Positions 12,365 to 24,006 of a stretch of 64,000 bases of DNA are shown here, one piece after another. The notes beneath the pieces are model-generated. The model saw nothing but the letters and a program-made list of their open reading frames with translations. It did no database searches and was not told where the DNA came from. The position numbers and the translations under genes are program-made. Source of the stretch: Paulinella micropora (Eukaryota > Cercozoa > Imbricatea > Euglyphida). Positions within the stretch are counted from its first letter, which is position 1, and every line of letters starts with the position of its first letter. The DNA lies in assembly GCA_009731375.1 (NCBI GenBank), contig BJOX01000153.1, positions 590,434 through 654,433 of the forward strand, read 5' to 3'.

Positions 12365-12424
12365 CTAGTAGTAGTAGTAGTAGTAGTAGTTGTTAATGGT
12401 GTTGTTGTTGTTGTTGTTATTGTG
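12243..12424. repeat. (CAT), (AAC)n, (ACG)n, (AGT)n and (TTG)n compound microsatellite
   Basis: AAC repeats, interrupted by ACG, pass into AGT and then into TTG (the complement class of AAC), so the array can fold back on itself. Confidence 0.9.
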
Positions 12425-12669
12425 AATGACAAGCAGAGGGAAAGATGCAAGGAGCCTGCACGTTTCTTATTATTGTTTGAGAAGTTCCTATTTCTTAAGT
12501 ACAACGAACAATGACTTCAAGCGCTTCGATCTCAGTCAATATTTGCATCTACAACCTGTGTTATGGCTCATTAGAAAGATGAGAGCTTATCTTGTTCCTT
12601 GGCCGTTTCTGTCGCAAAAGTACCAAAGTGCATAAGCGCCAGCAAAGACGAAGCACCCCAGTCGGAACT

Positions 12670-13437
12670 TTAAACGTTTCTCCACACTTTTGCCGTAGAT
12701 TCGGTCACCTCAGAGCTGCTGCGAATGATGGACCGTAAGAGGCACTCTGGTGTCAAAAGGTCCCTTGCCGAGAGGTCCGCAGAGCGCCGCTCTTTCCCAA
12801 CATCTAAGCAAGGCGCAAAAAGCCCCAGCCGATGGCTCATCAGAATCAGCCGAAGAGCAGAAACGGTGAGCGGACGTTCCTTATGGCTGGAGGATCCATC
12901 CACTTGAGATTTCTTCACGTCTGTCAAGGATTTTAGGCGTGGTATCTCTGAGAGTGCATGCTTCAATTGAGCCACTTCTTGTGTGGGAATGAAGCCTTTT
13001 GCGATCATCCGACTCAGAAGATCACCGCTCAACTCTGATATACCATGATGTTCCGACACAGCAGCGTGCGTCTCACCAACTTCCAAACCTCTTTCCACGC
13101 ACCTTCGTCATCGGCAGAGATGGCTGATGGAAACGTGGTGGCCATTCGAATCAAACAGGCTAAGGCCCAGCATTTCATGTGCAAACTGATTGGTGAGCCC
13201 ATGGAAGCAAGCAAGGGACTCAACATGAGACCAACGAGCTCAGCTCTCGACCTGCTTGACGACACAGATGTGAAAAGAGCCGGATCACGGTGAATAAACA
13301 CAAAAACAAATTGCAACTTTGGTATTGTTACGGTGGCTAGATTTTCAGCAAAGAAATGCCACAGGTTTCTTGTGTCATCAGCTGCCGCGTGCACCCTTTG
13401 CCGTTTGCTTGGCGGTTGCCCCGACACGGTACCGGAG

Positions 13438-13472
<35 letters not shown>

Positions 13473-14543
13473 GGAAGAAGATACTGAGGATGATGCTGCA
13501 GAGAGGTCAGAAAATGCGCGTTTCACAACCTCTGCCGCCATGCAGTAAAATTCGAAAGCGCTCTCGTCCAACTGCAAGTTGGCATCATCTGTCGGTTCGA
13601 AATCCGGACTGCAAAACAAGTTTGACTTGCCAAGCTCTGCAAAGATAGCGCGTGTCAGTTGATGCGAAGGTGTTACGCGGGCTTGAATCAATGCCTCACT
13701 GGCAGAAAATTCGGCGGATAAGCTAAAGCCCAGCATGTAAAAACGCACAAATTCCGTCTTCAAACGTGGACTGGCGGTCACCCACGTCTTGTCAATATAA
13801 TCGCAGACATCTTTACAGAACGGGCGACATAAATCCAGCGTGTTAGGAATGTGAAGTTGAATAAGTTGGTTGAGCCCTCGAAAGAGCTCCTCAGTTCCTC
13901 GGCCAGAAGCTGGGCTGGACGAAAAATAAGTCTGATAGAAAGGAAAAGCTTCCTGCTCAAGGAATTTCGACATCGTACCTACAGACAAATCAGCATGACA
14001 TGTTCTCAGTCCTACACGGCACGTTTCCAGACCTGGGTAGCTGATTGCAAGGGAGGACAGGATACGAGCACACTGGAAGGGTTGATGCCGAAGCAGCTCG
14101 TGCTTGCCCGAAAGAAAGAAGTCGTTGCTGTAGAATTGGAAAAATGTCACAAAAGGATTACACAGTAAAGTTCTGACGGAGTGCGGATCAGCCAGAAGGT
14201 TTTCCAGAAAGTTTGAAAAGGACTTTGCCACCTTCCCGCACATGTCACCTTCCATAACATGGCATATGGCGGTGCACACACTTTCAACTGCATCGTGAGC
14301 CAATGTCTGATCACAATCTTTGGCCTTTTGTATGACGTGAGATAACTTTTCCCATTGAGATGCAAAAGTGATCTTGGAAGTGTCCGTTGTCGCAACTTCG
14401 ACAGCAACCTTTACCACATCGGACCATGCGGATTGGCTCGCTGTATCTTCGAAATTGTCGACCAAGGCTTTTAGAGCCCTCTTTCGAGCGGTCTTCTTTC
14501 CTCCCCGAATGTCTTCCAGGAGGGTTTCGAAGGACTCAGACAT
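12670..14543 (-). CDS. ATM: ATM N-terminal region (TAN/HEAT), frameshifted exon
   Basis: The frame starts with MSESFETLLEDIRGGKK at 14,543 and runs 504 codons. A second frame continues it from about 13,098 to 12,670. The first 30 residues fit the Tel1/ATM N-terminal (TAN) motif, with a Leu-rich helix followed by a basic ARKRALKALV helix. The rest is helical HEAT-like sequence interrupted by a poly-Ser tract and a basic PPSKRQRV patch, a likely nuclear signal. The segment EVWKLV followed by HHGISELSGDLLSRMIAKG lines up with the ATM block around KIWCITF...GLLGAII only if a frame change is allowed near 13,085. ATM is the large kinase that senses DNA double-strand breaks. Downstream exons should lie to the left on this strand, yet the kinase exons there are inverted. 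Confidence 0.68.
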
Positions 14544-14653
14544 GCTACTGATTCAAAAGAGCGAAAAAAAAAAAGGGGAAGTCTTTCCAACGAATCGGCA
14601 AGGCATAACCTGATAAAGGCATATATCACGAGAGTGCATGAAGGAGACAGAGC

Positions 14654-16142
14654 GCGTTTCTTCTTCTTCTTCTCCTTCTTCTTCTTCTTCTTCTTCTTCT
14701 TCTTCTTCTTCTTCTTCTTCTTCTTCTTCTTCTTCTTCTTCTTCCGCTTCAGCTTCTGCTTCTGCTTCTTCTTCTTCTTCTTCTTCTTCTTCTTCTTCTT
14801 CTTCTTCTTCTTCTTCTTCTTCTTCTTCTTCTTTTGCTTCTTGCTTCTTGCTGCTGCTGGCTTCTTCTTCTTCTTCTTCTTCTTCTTCTTCTTCTTCTTC
14901 TTCTTCTCCTTCTCCTTCTTCTTCTTCTTCTTCTTCTCCTTCTTCTTCTTCTTCTTCTTCTTCTTCTTCTTCTTCTTCTTCTTCTTCTTCTTCTTCTTCT
15001 TCTTCTTTCTTTCGTTCGTTCGTTCGTTCGTTCTTCTTCTTCTTCTTCTTCTTCTTCTTCTTCTTCTTCTTCTTCTTCTTCTTCTTCTTCTTCTTCCTTT
15101 TCTTTTCTTCCTTTTCTTTTCTTCCTTTTCTTTCTTTTTTTTCTTTTCTTTCTTTTCTTTTCTTTCTTTTCTTTTCTTTTCTTTCTTTTCCTTTCCTTTT
15201 CTTTTCTTTTCTTTCTTTTCTTTTCTTTCTTTTCTTTCTTTTCTTTTCTTTTCTTTCTTTTCTTTCTTTTCTTTCTTTTCTTTCTTTTCTTTTCTTTCTT
15301 TTCTTTCTTTTCTTTTCTTTTCTTTCTTTTCTTTTCTTTCTTTTCTTTTCTTTTCTTTCTGTTCTTTTCTTTTCTTTCTTTTCTTTCTTTTCTTTTATTT
15401 TCTTTTCGTTTCCTTTCTTTTCTTTCCTTTCCTTTCCTTTCCTTTCCTTTTCTTTCCTTTTCTTTCTTTTCTTTGTTCCTTTCTTTGTTCTTTTCCTTGT
15501 TCCTTTCTTTCCTTTCTTTCTTTTCTTTCTTTTCCTCACTTTTCCTCACTTTTCCTGACTTTTTCTGACCTTTCCCGACTTTTCCCGACTTTTCCTGACT
15601 TTTCTTTTCTTCTCTTCTCTTCTCTTCTCTTCTTTTCTTTTCTTTTCTTTTCTCTTCTTTTCTCTTCTTTTCTCTTCTTTTCTCTTCTTTTCTCTTCTTT
15701 TCTCTTCTTTTCTCTTTTCTTTTCTTTTCTTTTCTTTCTTTCTTTATTTCTTTCGTTCTTTCTTTCTCTCTCTCTTTCTTTCTTTCTTTCTTTGTTTCTT
15801 TGTTTCTTTGTTTCTTTGTTTCTTTCTTTTTTTCTCTCTCTCTCTTTCTTTCTTCCTTTCTTTCTTTCTTTACCTTAATCTTTATCTCAATTTTAACTTT
15901 AATCTTTCTTCATCTTCTTTCTTCTTCTTCTTCTTCATCTTCTTCTTCTGCTTCTTCTTCTTCTTCTGCTTCTGCTTCTGCTTCTGCTTCTTCTTCTTCT
16001 TCTTCTTCTTCTTCTTCTTCTTCTTCTTCTTCTTCTTCTCTTCTTCTTCTCCTTCTTCTTCTTCTTCTTCTTCTTCTTCTTCTTCTCTTCTTCTTCTTCT
16101 TCTTCTTCTTCTTCTTCTTCTTCTTCTTCTTCTTCTTCTTCT

Positions 16143-16186
<44 letters not shown>

Positions 16187-16778
16187 TCGTTGGTTCGTTC
16201 CTTCTTCTTCTTCTTCTTCTTCTTCTTCTTCTTCCTCCTCCTTTTCTTTTCTTTCTTTTCTTTTCTTTCTTTTCTTTTCTTTTCTTTCTTTTCTTTTCTT
16301 TCTTTTCTTTCTTTTCTTTTCTTTTCTTTCTTTTCTTTTCTTTTCTTTCTTTTCTTTTCTTTCTTTTCTGTTCTTTTATTTTCTTTTTTTCTTTCTTTTC
16401 TTTTCTTTCTTTCTTTTCTTTCTTTTCTTTCTTTCTTTTCTTTCTTTTCTTTTCTTTCTTTTCTTTTCTTTCTTTTCTTTCTTTTCTTTTCTTTCCTTTT
16501 CTTTCCTTTTCTTTTCCTTTTCTTTGTTCCTTTCTTTTATTTGTTCCTTTCTTTGCTTTCTTTGCTTTCTTTTCTTTCTTTTCTTTCTTTTCTTTCTTTC
16601 TGGACTTTTCTTGACTTTTCCTGATTTTTCCTGATTTTTCCTGACTTTTCCTGACTTTTTCAGACTTTTCCTGACTTTTCTTTTCTTCTCTTTTCTTCTC
16701 TTCTCTTCTCTTCTTTTCTTTTCTTTTCTTTTCTTTCTTTCTCTCTTTCTCTCTTTCTTTCTTTCTTTCTTTCTTTCT

Positions 16779-16811
<33 letters not shown>

Positions 16812-16836
16812 TTTCTTTCTTTCTTTCTTTCTTTCT

Positions 16837-16869
<33 letters not shown>

Positions 16870-18213
16870 TTCTTCTTCTTCTTCTTCTTCTTCTTCTTCT
16901 TCTTCTCCTGCTCCTGCTCCTTCTTTTTTTTCTTCTTCTTCTTCTTCTTCTTCTTCTTCTTCTGCTTCTGCTTCTGCTTCTTCTTCTTCTTCTTCTTCTT
17001 CTTCTTCTTTTCTTTCTTTTCTTTCTTTCTTTTCTTTTCTTTCTTTTCTTTTCTTTCTTTTCTTTTCTTTCTTTTCTTTTCTTTCTTTTCTTTTCTTTCT
17101 TTTCTTTTCTTTCTTTTCTTTTCTTTTCTTTCTTTTCTTTTCTTTCTTTTCTTTTCTTTCTTTTCTTTTCTTTCTTTTCTTTTCTTTTCTTACTTTTCTT
17201 ACTTTTCTTTTCTTTTCTTTTCTTTCTTTTCTTTCTTTTCTTTTATTTCTTTTCTTTTATTTCTTTTCTTTTCTTTTCTTTCTTTTCTTTCTTTTCTTTT
17301 CTTTCTTTTCTTTTCTTTCTTTTCTTTTCTTTCTTTTCTTTTTCTTTCTTTTCTTTCTTTCTTTTCTTTTGTGCCTTTTCTTTTCTTTCATTTCTTTTCT
17401 TTTCTTTCTTTTCTTTCTTCTCTTTTCTTCTCTTTTCTTTCTTCTCTTTTCTTTCTTTTCTTTTCTCTCTTTTCTTTCTTTTCTTTTCTTTCTTTTCTTT
17501 TCTTTCTTTTCTTTCCTTTCTTTTCTTTTCTTTCTTTTCTTTCTTTTCTTTTCTTTCTGTTCTTTTCTTTTCTTTCTTTTCTTTCTTTTCTTTCCTTTCT
17601 TTACTTTTCTTTCCTTTCTTTTCTTTTCTTTCTTTTCTTTTCTTTCTTTTCCTTTTCTTTCCTTTTCTTTTCTTTCCTTTTCTTTCCTTTTCTTTCCTTT
17701 TCTTTCCTTTCCTTTTCTTTCTTTTCTTTGTTCCTTTCTTTGTTCCTTTCTTTGTTCCTTTCTTTGTTCCTTTCTTTGTTCCTTTCTTTGTTCCTTTCTT
17801 TTCTTTCTTTTTGGACTTTTCTTGATTTTTCTTGACTTTTCCAGACTTTTCCAGACTTTTCCTGACTTTTCCTGACTTTTCCAGGCTTTTCTTCTCTTCT
17901 CTTCTCTTCTCTTCTCTTCTTTTATCTTCTTTTATCTTCTTTTCTCTTCCTTTCTCTTCTTTTCTCTTTTCTTTCTTTTCTTTCTTTTCTTTTTTTTCTT
18001 TTCTCTTCTTTTCTCTTCTTTTCTCTTCTTTTCTCTTCTTTTCTCTTTTCTTTTCTTTTCTTTTCTCTTCTCTTCTTTTTTTCTCTTCTTTTCTCTTCTT
18101 TTCTCTTTTCTTTTTTTCTCTTTTCTTTTTTTCTCTTTTCTTTTCTTTTCTTTTCTTTTTTCTCTTCTTTTCTTTTCTTTTCTTTTCTTTTCTTCTCTTT
18201 TCTTTTCTTTCTT

Positions 18214-18246
<33 letters not shown>

Positions 18247-18536
18247 TTCTCTCTTTCTTTCTTTCTTTTCTTTTCTTTTCTTTTCTTTTCTTTCTTTCTT
18301 TCTTTCTTTCCTTCTTTCTTTCTCTCTCTCTCTTTCTCTCTTTCTTTCTTTCTTTCCTTCTTTCTTTCTTTACCTTAATCTTTATCTCAATTTTAATTTT
18401 AATATTCTTTTCTTTTTCTTCTTCTTCTCCCTTCTCCCTTCCTTCTTCCTTCTTCCTTCCTTCTTTCTTCTTCTTCTTTCTTCTTCTTCTTCTTCTTCTT
18501 CTTCTTCTTCTTCTTCTTCTTCTTCTCCTTCTTGTT
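14654..18536. repeat. 3.9-kb polypyrimidine tract with higher-order structure
   Basis: The + strand is almost only C and T: CTT trinucleotides, then CTTTT/CTTTC mixtures, then TTTTCCTGAC repeats, then TCTTT and CTTT. This order of blocks repeats about three times. Landmarks are TTTTCCTGACTTTTC clusters near 15,540-15,605, 16,610-16,690 and 17,815-17,890, and a shared TTTACCTTAATCTTTATCTC segment near 15,870 and 18,370. It starts about 110 bp upstream of the ATM N-terminal start codon, on the promoter side. Confidence 0.95.
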
Positions 18537-18813
18537 GCAGCTTATTACATTTCCTTTTGGAATGCATAGTTACTGCTTACTGGTCCTATTTCAATAGTTT
18601 GCATGATGTTGGTGTTGTCATGCACAGATATACATATCAGCAGGTACTTTTCATCATGATTTACGTAGACTCTTCTTTTCCTTTACTCCTTTGTTTTATT
18701 TGTTGACGTTTGTGTTGCTCATACTCTCATTACTTCTAGTACTCAATATTAATTCTATACAATGAGGTTGTAAGTATTTGTATCCTGACACCTGCATTTG
18801 ATTTACCATAATC
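18537..18813. other. Unique spacer between polypyrimidine and polypurine tracts
   Basis: About 277 bp of AT-rich sequence with no recognisable gene. Confidence 0.6.
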
Positions 18814-19402
18814 AAAGAAGAAGAAGAAGAAGAAGAAGAAGAAGAAGAAGAAGAAGAAGAAGAAGAAGAAGAAAGAAGAAAGAAGAAAGAAGAAAGAAGA
18901 AAGAGAAAGAACAAAAAACAAAGAAGAAAGAAGAAAGAAGAAAGAAGAAAGAAGAAGAAGAAGACGAAGGAGGAGGAGGAGGAGGAGGAGACGAAGAAGA
19001 AGAAGAAAAGAAGGAGGAGGAGGAGGAGGAGGAGAAGAAGAAGAAGAAGAAGAAGAAGAAGAAAGAAGAAGAAGAAGAAAGTAGAAGAAGAAGAAAGTAG
19101 AAAGTAGAAAGAAGAAAAGAAGAAAGAAGAAAAGAAGAAGAAAAAACAGAAGAAGAAGAAGAAGAAGAAGAAGAAGAAGAAGAAAAGAAGGAAGGATGAG
19201 GATGATGAGGAGGCGAAGAAGAAGAAGAAGAAGAAGAAGAAGAAGAAGAAGAAGAAGAAGAAGAAGAAGAAGCAGAAGCAGAAGCAGAAGCAGAAGCAGA
19301 AGAAGAAGAAGAAGAAGAAGAAAAGAAGGAAGGATGAGGATGATGAGGAGGCGAAGAAGAAGAAGAAGAAGAAGAAGAAGAAGAAGAAGAAGAAGAAGAA
19401 GA

Positions 19403-19445
<43 letters not shown>

Positions 19446-19745
19446 TGAAATGATGATGATGATGATGATGATGAATAAGAAGGAACAGAATGCGGAGGAT
19501 GAGCAGAAGGAGGAGAGGAGGAAAGAAGGGAAGAGGAGGAGGAAGAGGAGGAGGAAGAGGAGGAAGAAGGAGGAGTAGGAAGAAGAAGAAGAGGAGAAAG
19601 AAGAAGAAGAAGAAGGAGGAGGACGAGGAGCAGGACAAGGGCAAGCACAAGGAGGAGAAGGAGGAGCAGGACAAGGGCAAGGACAAGGGCAAGGACAAGA
19701 ACAAGGACAAGGAGAAGGAGCAGGAGGAGGAGGACGACGAGAGAG
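18814..19745. repeat. 0.9-kb polypurine tract (GAA, GGA, AAGAAG; AGT insert)
   Basis: The + strand is nearly all purine from 18,814 to about 19,402, then AGT (19,403-19,443) and GAT (19,450-19,474), then purine-rich again to about 19,745. A 140-bp internal duplication carries the motif GAAGGATGAGGATGATGAGG (near 19,190 and 19,325). It is the reverse-complement class of the tract at 14.65-18.54 kb. Confidence 0.94.
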
Positions 19746-19984
19746 GAGGGAAACGAGGTGGCGAGAGTATCATTCAAAATGTCAGACAGGGGGAAGGGAG
19801 TGAGAGCACAGGAAACGAGGAGCGAAGTTTTGAGCAAGTATGTATGCGCTGGGTGATTGCAAGCGCTTGTGCGCGTTCGATGATGTTTCTGACAACGAGA
19901 CAACTAGTTTACTGTCTCTCTGATGCACTCCAGATTTCTAGCCAGTAGACGCTTGGGCCAGTATCATACATGATTGTCTTCCAC

Positions 19985-20790
19985 ACCTACAAAGCTGGTG
20001 CATGGTGGTCGTATGGAGTCTACCATCTGCTACATACATGCTTATCTATATATGTATGTTTATATTTCATGATGTTCTATACATACACACAAAGGTGATC
20101 TATGTATGTATGTATGTATGATGTATGATGTATTTAATGTTCTATACATACATACAACCATCAAAGACATCTGTTTACATACATACGTCATACAGACATA
20201 CATACAGACGGACAGACATACATACATACATACATACAAAGATGGTGCATGGTGGTCGTATGGAGTCCACCATCTGCTACATACATGCTTATCTATAGAT
20301 GTATGTTTATATTTCATGATGTTCTCTACATACGTACAAAGGTCCCTCTAGACCACATCTCACGACATGTTTTCAAAGCCTGTACTTGGGCCATGCAACT
20401 GGTACCTTTCCAGCTCCATCAGTTAGCTTTCTGGGGAACATACATGCAACTATTAAATACATCTGTTTACGTACATACATCATACAGACATACAGACATA
20501 CATACAACATACATACATACATGCATACATACATACATACATACATACATGCATGCATCTATAGACGAGCATGTATGTAGCAGATGGTGGACTCCATACG
20601 ACCACCATGCACCATCTTTGTATGTATGTATGTATGTATGTCTGTCTGTCTGCCTGCCTGTCTGTCTGTCTGTCTGTCTGTATGTATGTATGTATGACGT
20701 ATGTATGTAAACAGATGTCTTTAATGGTTGTATGTATGTATAGAACATTAAATACATCATGCATCATACATACATACATACATAGACCTG

Positions 20791-20822
<32 letters not shown>

Positions 20823-22240
20823 CAGATGTCTTTAATGGTTGTATGTATGTATAGAACATTAAATACATCATACATCATACATACATACATACATAGACCA
20901 CCTTTGTGTGTATATAGAAACATCATGAAATATAAACATACATCTAGAATAAGCATGTATGTAGCAGATGGTGGACCATACGACCACCATGTACCAACTT
21001 TGTATGTATGTATGTATGTATGTACGTATGTATGTATGTATGTATGTCTGTATGTATGTATGTATGTATGTATGTCTGTATGTCTGTATGACGTATGTAT
21101 GTAAACAGATGTGTTTAATGGTTGTATGTATGTATAGAACATTAAATACATCATACATCATACATACATACATGCATAGACCACCTTTGTACGTATGTAG
21201 AGAACATCATGAAATATAAACATACATATATAGATAAGCATGTATGTAGCAGATGGTGCGACCACCATGCACCATCTTTGTATGTATGTATGTATGTCTG
21301 TCTGTCTGTCTGTATGTATGTCTGTATGACCTATGTATGTAAACAGATGTCTTTAATGGTTGTATGTATGTATAGAACATTAAATACATCATACATCATA
21401 CATACATACATACATAGACCACCTTTGTATGTATGTATAGAACATCATGAAATATAAACATACATCTAGAATAAGCATGTATGTAGCAGATGGACTCCAT
21501 ACGACCACCATGCACCAGCTTCGTATGTATGTATGTATGTATGTATGTAATGTATGTATGACGTATGTATGTAAACAGATGTCTTTAATGGTTGTATGTA
21601 TGTATAGAACATTAAATACATCATACATACATACATACATACATAGACCACCTTTGTATGTATGTAGAGAACATCATGAAATATAAACATGCATCTATAG
21701 ATAAGCATGTATGTAGCAGATGGTGGACTCCATACGACCACCATGCACCATCTTTGTATGTATGTATGTGTGTATGTATGTCTGTATGACGTATATATGT
21801 AAACAGATGTCTTTAATGGTTGTATATATGTATAGAATATTAAATACAGCATACATACATACATACATACATAGACCACCTTTGTATGTATGTATAGAAC
21901 ATCATGAAATATAAACATACATATAGATAAGCATGTATATAGCAGATGGTGGACTCCATACGACCACCATGCACCAACTTTGTATGTATGTTTGTATGTA
22001 TGTATGTCTGTATGTCTGTCTGTCTGTATGTATGTATATGTATGTATGTATGCATGTATGCATGCATGTATGCATGCACATGTATGCATGCATGCATACA
22101 TGTATGTATGATGTATGTATGTATGTATGTACACTACCTTGACGTTTGCATCCACCGTATGTATGTATGTATGTATGTATGTATGTTTGTATGTATGCAT
22201 GTATGCATGTACGTATGTACCTTGACGTTTGCATCCACGG
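19985..22240. repeat. TATG-rich higher-order repeat array with inversion
   Basis: A roughly 232-bp unit recurs. It contains AGCAGATGGTGGACTCCATA, a TATG run, GTAAACAGATGTCTTTAATG, a TAGAACATTAAATACATCAT segment and GAACATCATGAAATATAAAC. Copies from about 20,560 to 21,960 are in one orientation, and those from about 19,990 to 20,340 are inverted. About 120 bp of unique sequence (20,341-20,460) lies between. TATG microsatellite of variable length separates the conserved blocks. Confidence 0.88.
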
Positions 22241-22294
22241 TTTCGGCAGGTCGGAAGGAAGGCCATCCATGTTCTATGCTTTCCGCTTTCCACT

Positions 22295-22490
22295 AACAAC
22301 ATTCTTAAGTCAAGGCGTATGTATAAGGAATATTAATTAAGTCAATACGTATCTATAACAATATTAATTAAGTCAATATGTATTTATAAGAATATTAATT
22401 AAGTCAATACGTATTTATAACAATATTAATTAAGTCAATACGTATTTATAACAATATTAATTAAGTCAATACGTACTTATAACGTGACTT
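22295..22490. repeat. 31-bp tandem repeat (five to six copies)
   Basis: The unit contains AATATTAATTAAGTCAATAC followed by GTATTTATAAC. There are five good copies and one degenerate one. Confidence 0.92.
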
Positions 22491-22635
22491 AAGGGGTTGT
22501 ATGATGTATGTATGTATGTATGTATGTATGTTCATTGTTCTCGATCAATATTGAGGATATATATATTTATAGAGAGAGAGAGAGAGAGAGAGAGATAATA
22601 GACGATGCTGCACATATTGCTTGAAAAAATCTAGA

Positions 22636-22667
<32 letters not shown>

Positions 22668-23147
22668 TAGATAGATAGATAGATAGATGTGTTTAATCTA
22701 TGGGCGTGGCTTAGCTTGAAAAGCCATGGCCTCCTATACTACCCCCGGACAAGAACTTTCAGCACCGGCCAAGCTGCATACCAACCACTGTCTCGCTGTG
22801 GTTGGTGTCTGTGCCCAGTTCAAGCCGAAAGGTAGCCGAGCCCTTTTGAACTATACGGGACAACACTAGAACACTCCCCAGGAGCGTGTGCCCTAAGGAG
22901 ATGATGCCACAAGCAAGCCGAGGTTTCAGGAGTTCACGCTCGTTGTGAGTTACCTTCTACAACCCCGACTTCATCAACCCTTTGCATCACGCCCCGACTT
23001 CATCAGCCATGGTCAGGAGTTGGTTGCCTGTTTAGCCCTTGCGCTGCGCGCGATTAACGGCGGACACAAAATCGTCATTATAGGGGGTTTGGTTTTAGGC
23101 CGGAGCACTGCGCAGCTGGCCCTCTGCATCCCCCCAGAAGATGATTA
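22491..23147. other. Left flank of the endogenous virus
   Basis: Short TATG, GA and GATA/GACA arrays (22,505-22,687) are followed by 460 bp of unique, more GC-rich sequence with a repeated CCCCGACTTCATCA motif. No gene is supported. A GATA array also touches the right end of the element. Confidence 0.6.
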
Positions 23148-23270
23148 CCACTTTCGTGCAGGTATTTTTCGAGCAAAATACCAGCAAAAAAGTGGTCTTT
23201 CACTCCCCAAATCGTCATTTTTTAACAAGTAACGAAATCAAAGAGAAATCATTAAAGAAAAAGAAAAGGA
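23148..23270 (+). repeat. Left terminal inverted repeat of the virus
   Basis: This 123-bp stretch matches the reverse complement of 43,740-43,862 with four mismatches. Its outermost 48 bp (23,148-23,195) is itself a near-palindrome: 21-bp arms pair at 18 positions around a TCGAGC loop. Confidence 0.96.
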
Positions 23271-23274
23271 TAAT

Positions 23275-23290
23275 TTAATTAATTATTTTA
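23275..23290 (+). promoter_or_regulatory. AT-rich viral promoter motif
   Basis: TTAATTAATTATTTTA lies 35 bp before the start at 23,325. The same core precedes starts at 23,673, 24,007, 27,538 and, on the other strand, 30,913. Confidence 0.5.
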
Positions 23291-23324
23291 CATTTATAAA
23301 AATATTATTACATAATTATAAAAG

Positions 23325-23540
23325 ATGGCTACGACATTACAACAGCAAGCAGATAAAGAAATGAAGGAAGCATACAACAAGCATTTTCCAGAAGCAAATG
23401 CTGACGACATTTCTTTTAGAAATTTCACTAGAGAGCAAATAATTGATAAACATAGAAAAGCACACGAGTTCTGGGATAAGCAAGCATATGAAATAATAAA
23501 TGGTGGTACAGCTACCGCTGTAGCGGTAAGAATACAATGA
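23325..23540 (+). CDS. Small unidentified viral protein
   Basis: This is a 71-residue, charged, probably helical protein beginning MATTLQQQADKEMKEAYNKH. It is the first gene inside the left inverted repeat. The ATG is preceded at about 35 bp by the element's AT-rich motif, which supports this start. I do not recognise the family. Confidence 0.55.
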   Translation: MATTLQQQADKEMKEAYNKHFPEANADDISFRNFTREQIIDKHRKAHEFWDKQAYEIINGGTATAVAVRIQ

Positions 23541-23614
23541 AGCAACTATACAAAATACAAATTTGTATCCAAGCAAAAGAACAAATAAATATGAGAATGG
23601 TTGTTCATAATATA

Positions 23615-23628
23615 TAATTAATTATTTT
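23615..23628 (+). promoter_or_regulatory. AT-rich viral promoter motif
   Basis: TAATTAATTATTTT followed by an ATTTATAAAAATAT stretch, 45 bp before the ATG at 23,673. The downstream part also matches the copy before 23,325. Confidence 0.5.
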
Positions 23629-23672
23629 AAATTTATAAAAATATATTCATATTAATATAAATAGTTGAGACG

Positions 23673-23870
23673 ATGCCAAGACCAAAACTATACGACGGAG
23701 AAGCAAGACAAAAGAGAAATAACGAGAAGGATCTCGCATGCTACTACCGCCACCAAGAAAGATTTAAGGAGGAAAGAGCAAAAGCATTAAAGCAAAAGCA
23801 AGAACTACAAATCATAGAGGAATATAAAAGGAAGATACAAGAGTTGGAAGACAGACTAAGTAAAATATAA
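23673..23870 (+). CDS. Small basic coiled-coil viral protein
   Basis: The 65-residue protein begins MPRPKLYDGEARQKRNNEKD and has an N-terminal basic half and a C-terminal heptad-like helix (EEYKRKIQELEDRLSKI). A DNA-binding or dimerising regulator is possible, but nothing in the sequence fixes a function. Its position between the left end and the polymerase, with the common promoter motif upstream, suggests a real gene. Confidence 0.55.
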   Translation: MPRPKLYDGEARQKRNNEKDLACYYRHQERFKEERAKALKQKQELQIIEEYKRKIQELEDRLSKI

Positions 23871-23952
23871 GTCTAAACATAATTATTTTTTTATCCTGGT
23901 AAAAATATTTTTCATCTAAACACATATCTCCCATATAATAACAGTAAAAAGA

Positions 23953-23968
23953 TTAATTAATTATTTTT
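23953..23968 (+). promoter_or_regulatory. AT-rich viral promoter motif
   Basis: TTAATTAATTATTTTT ends 39 bp before the polymerase start at 24,007. Confidence 0.5.
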
Positions 23969-24006
23969 AGAAAAAGTTTCTTACATTATATATACATAAC
24001 TGTAAA

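Noticed and set aside
14638-18569. Long open frames of Ser, Phe, Leu or Lys/Glu in the pyrimidine tract
   Set aside because: They are translations of CTT and CTTTT repeats, open in several frames on both strands, with no splice or domain evidence.
22295-22490. CRISPR-like direct repeats
   Set aside because: Copies are head to tail without unique spacers, in a eukaryotic context and without cas genes.
22945-23232. 95-codon frame crossing into the left inverted repeat
   Set aside because: It spans the host-virus boundary, has no recognised domain, and is not preserved in the right inverted repeat context.
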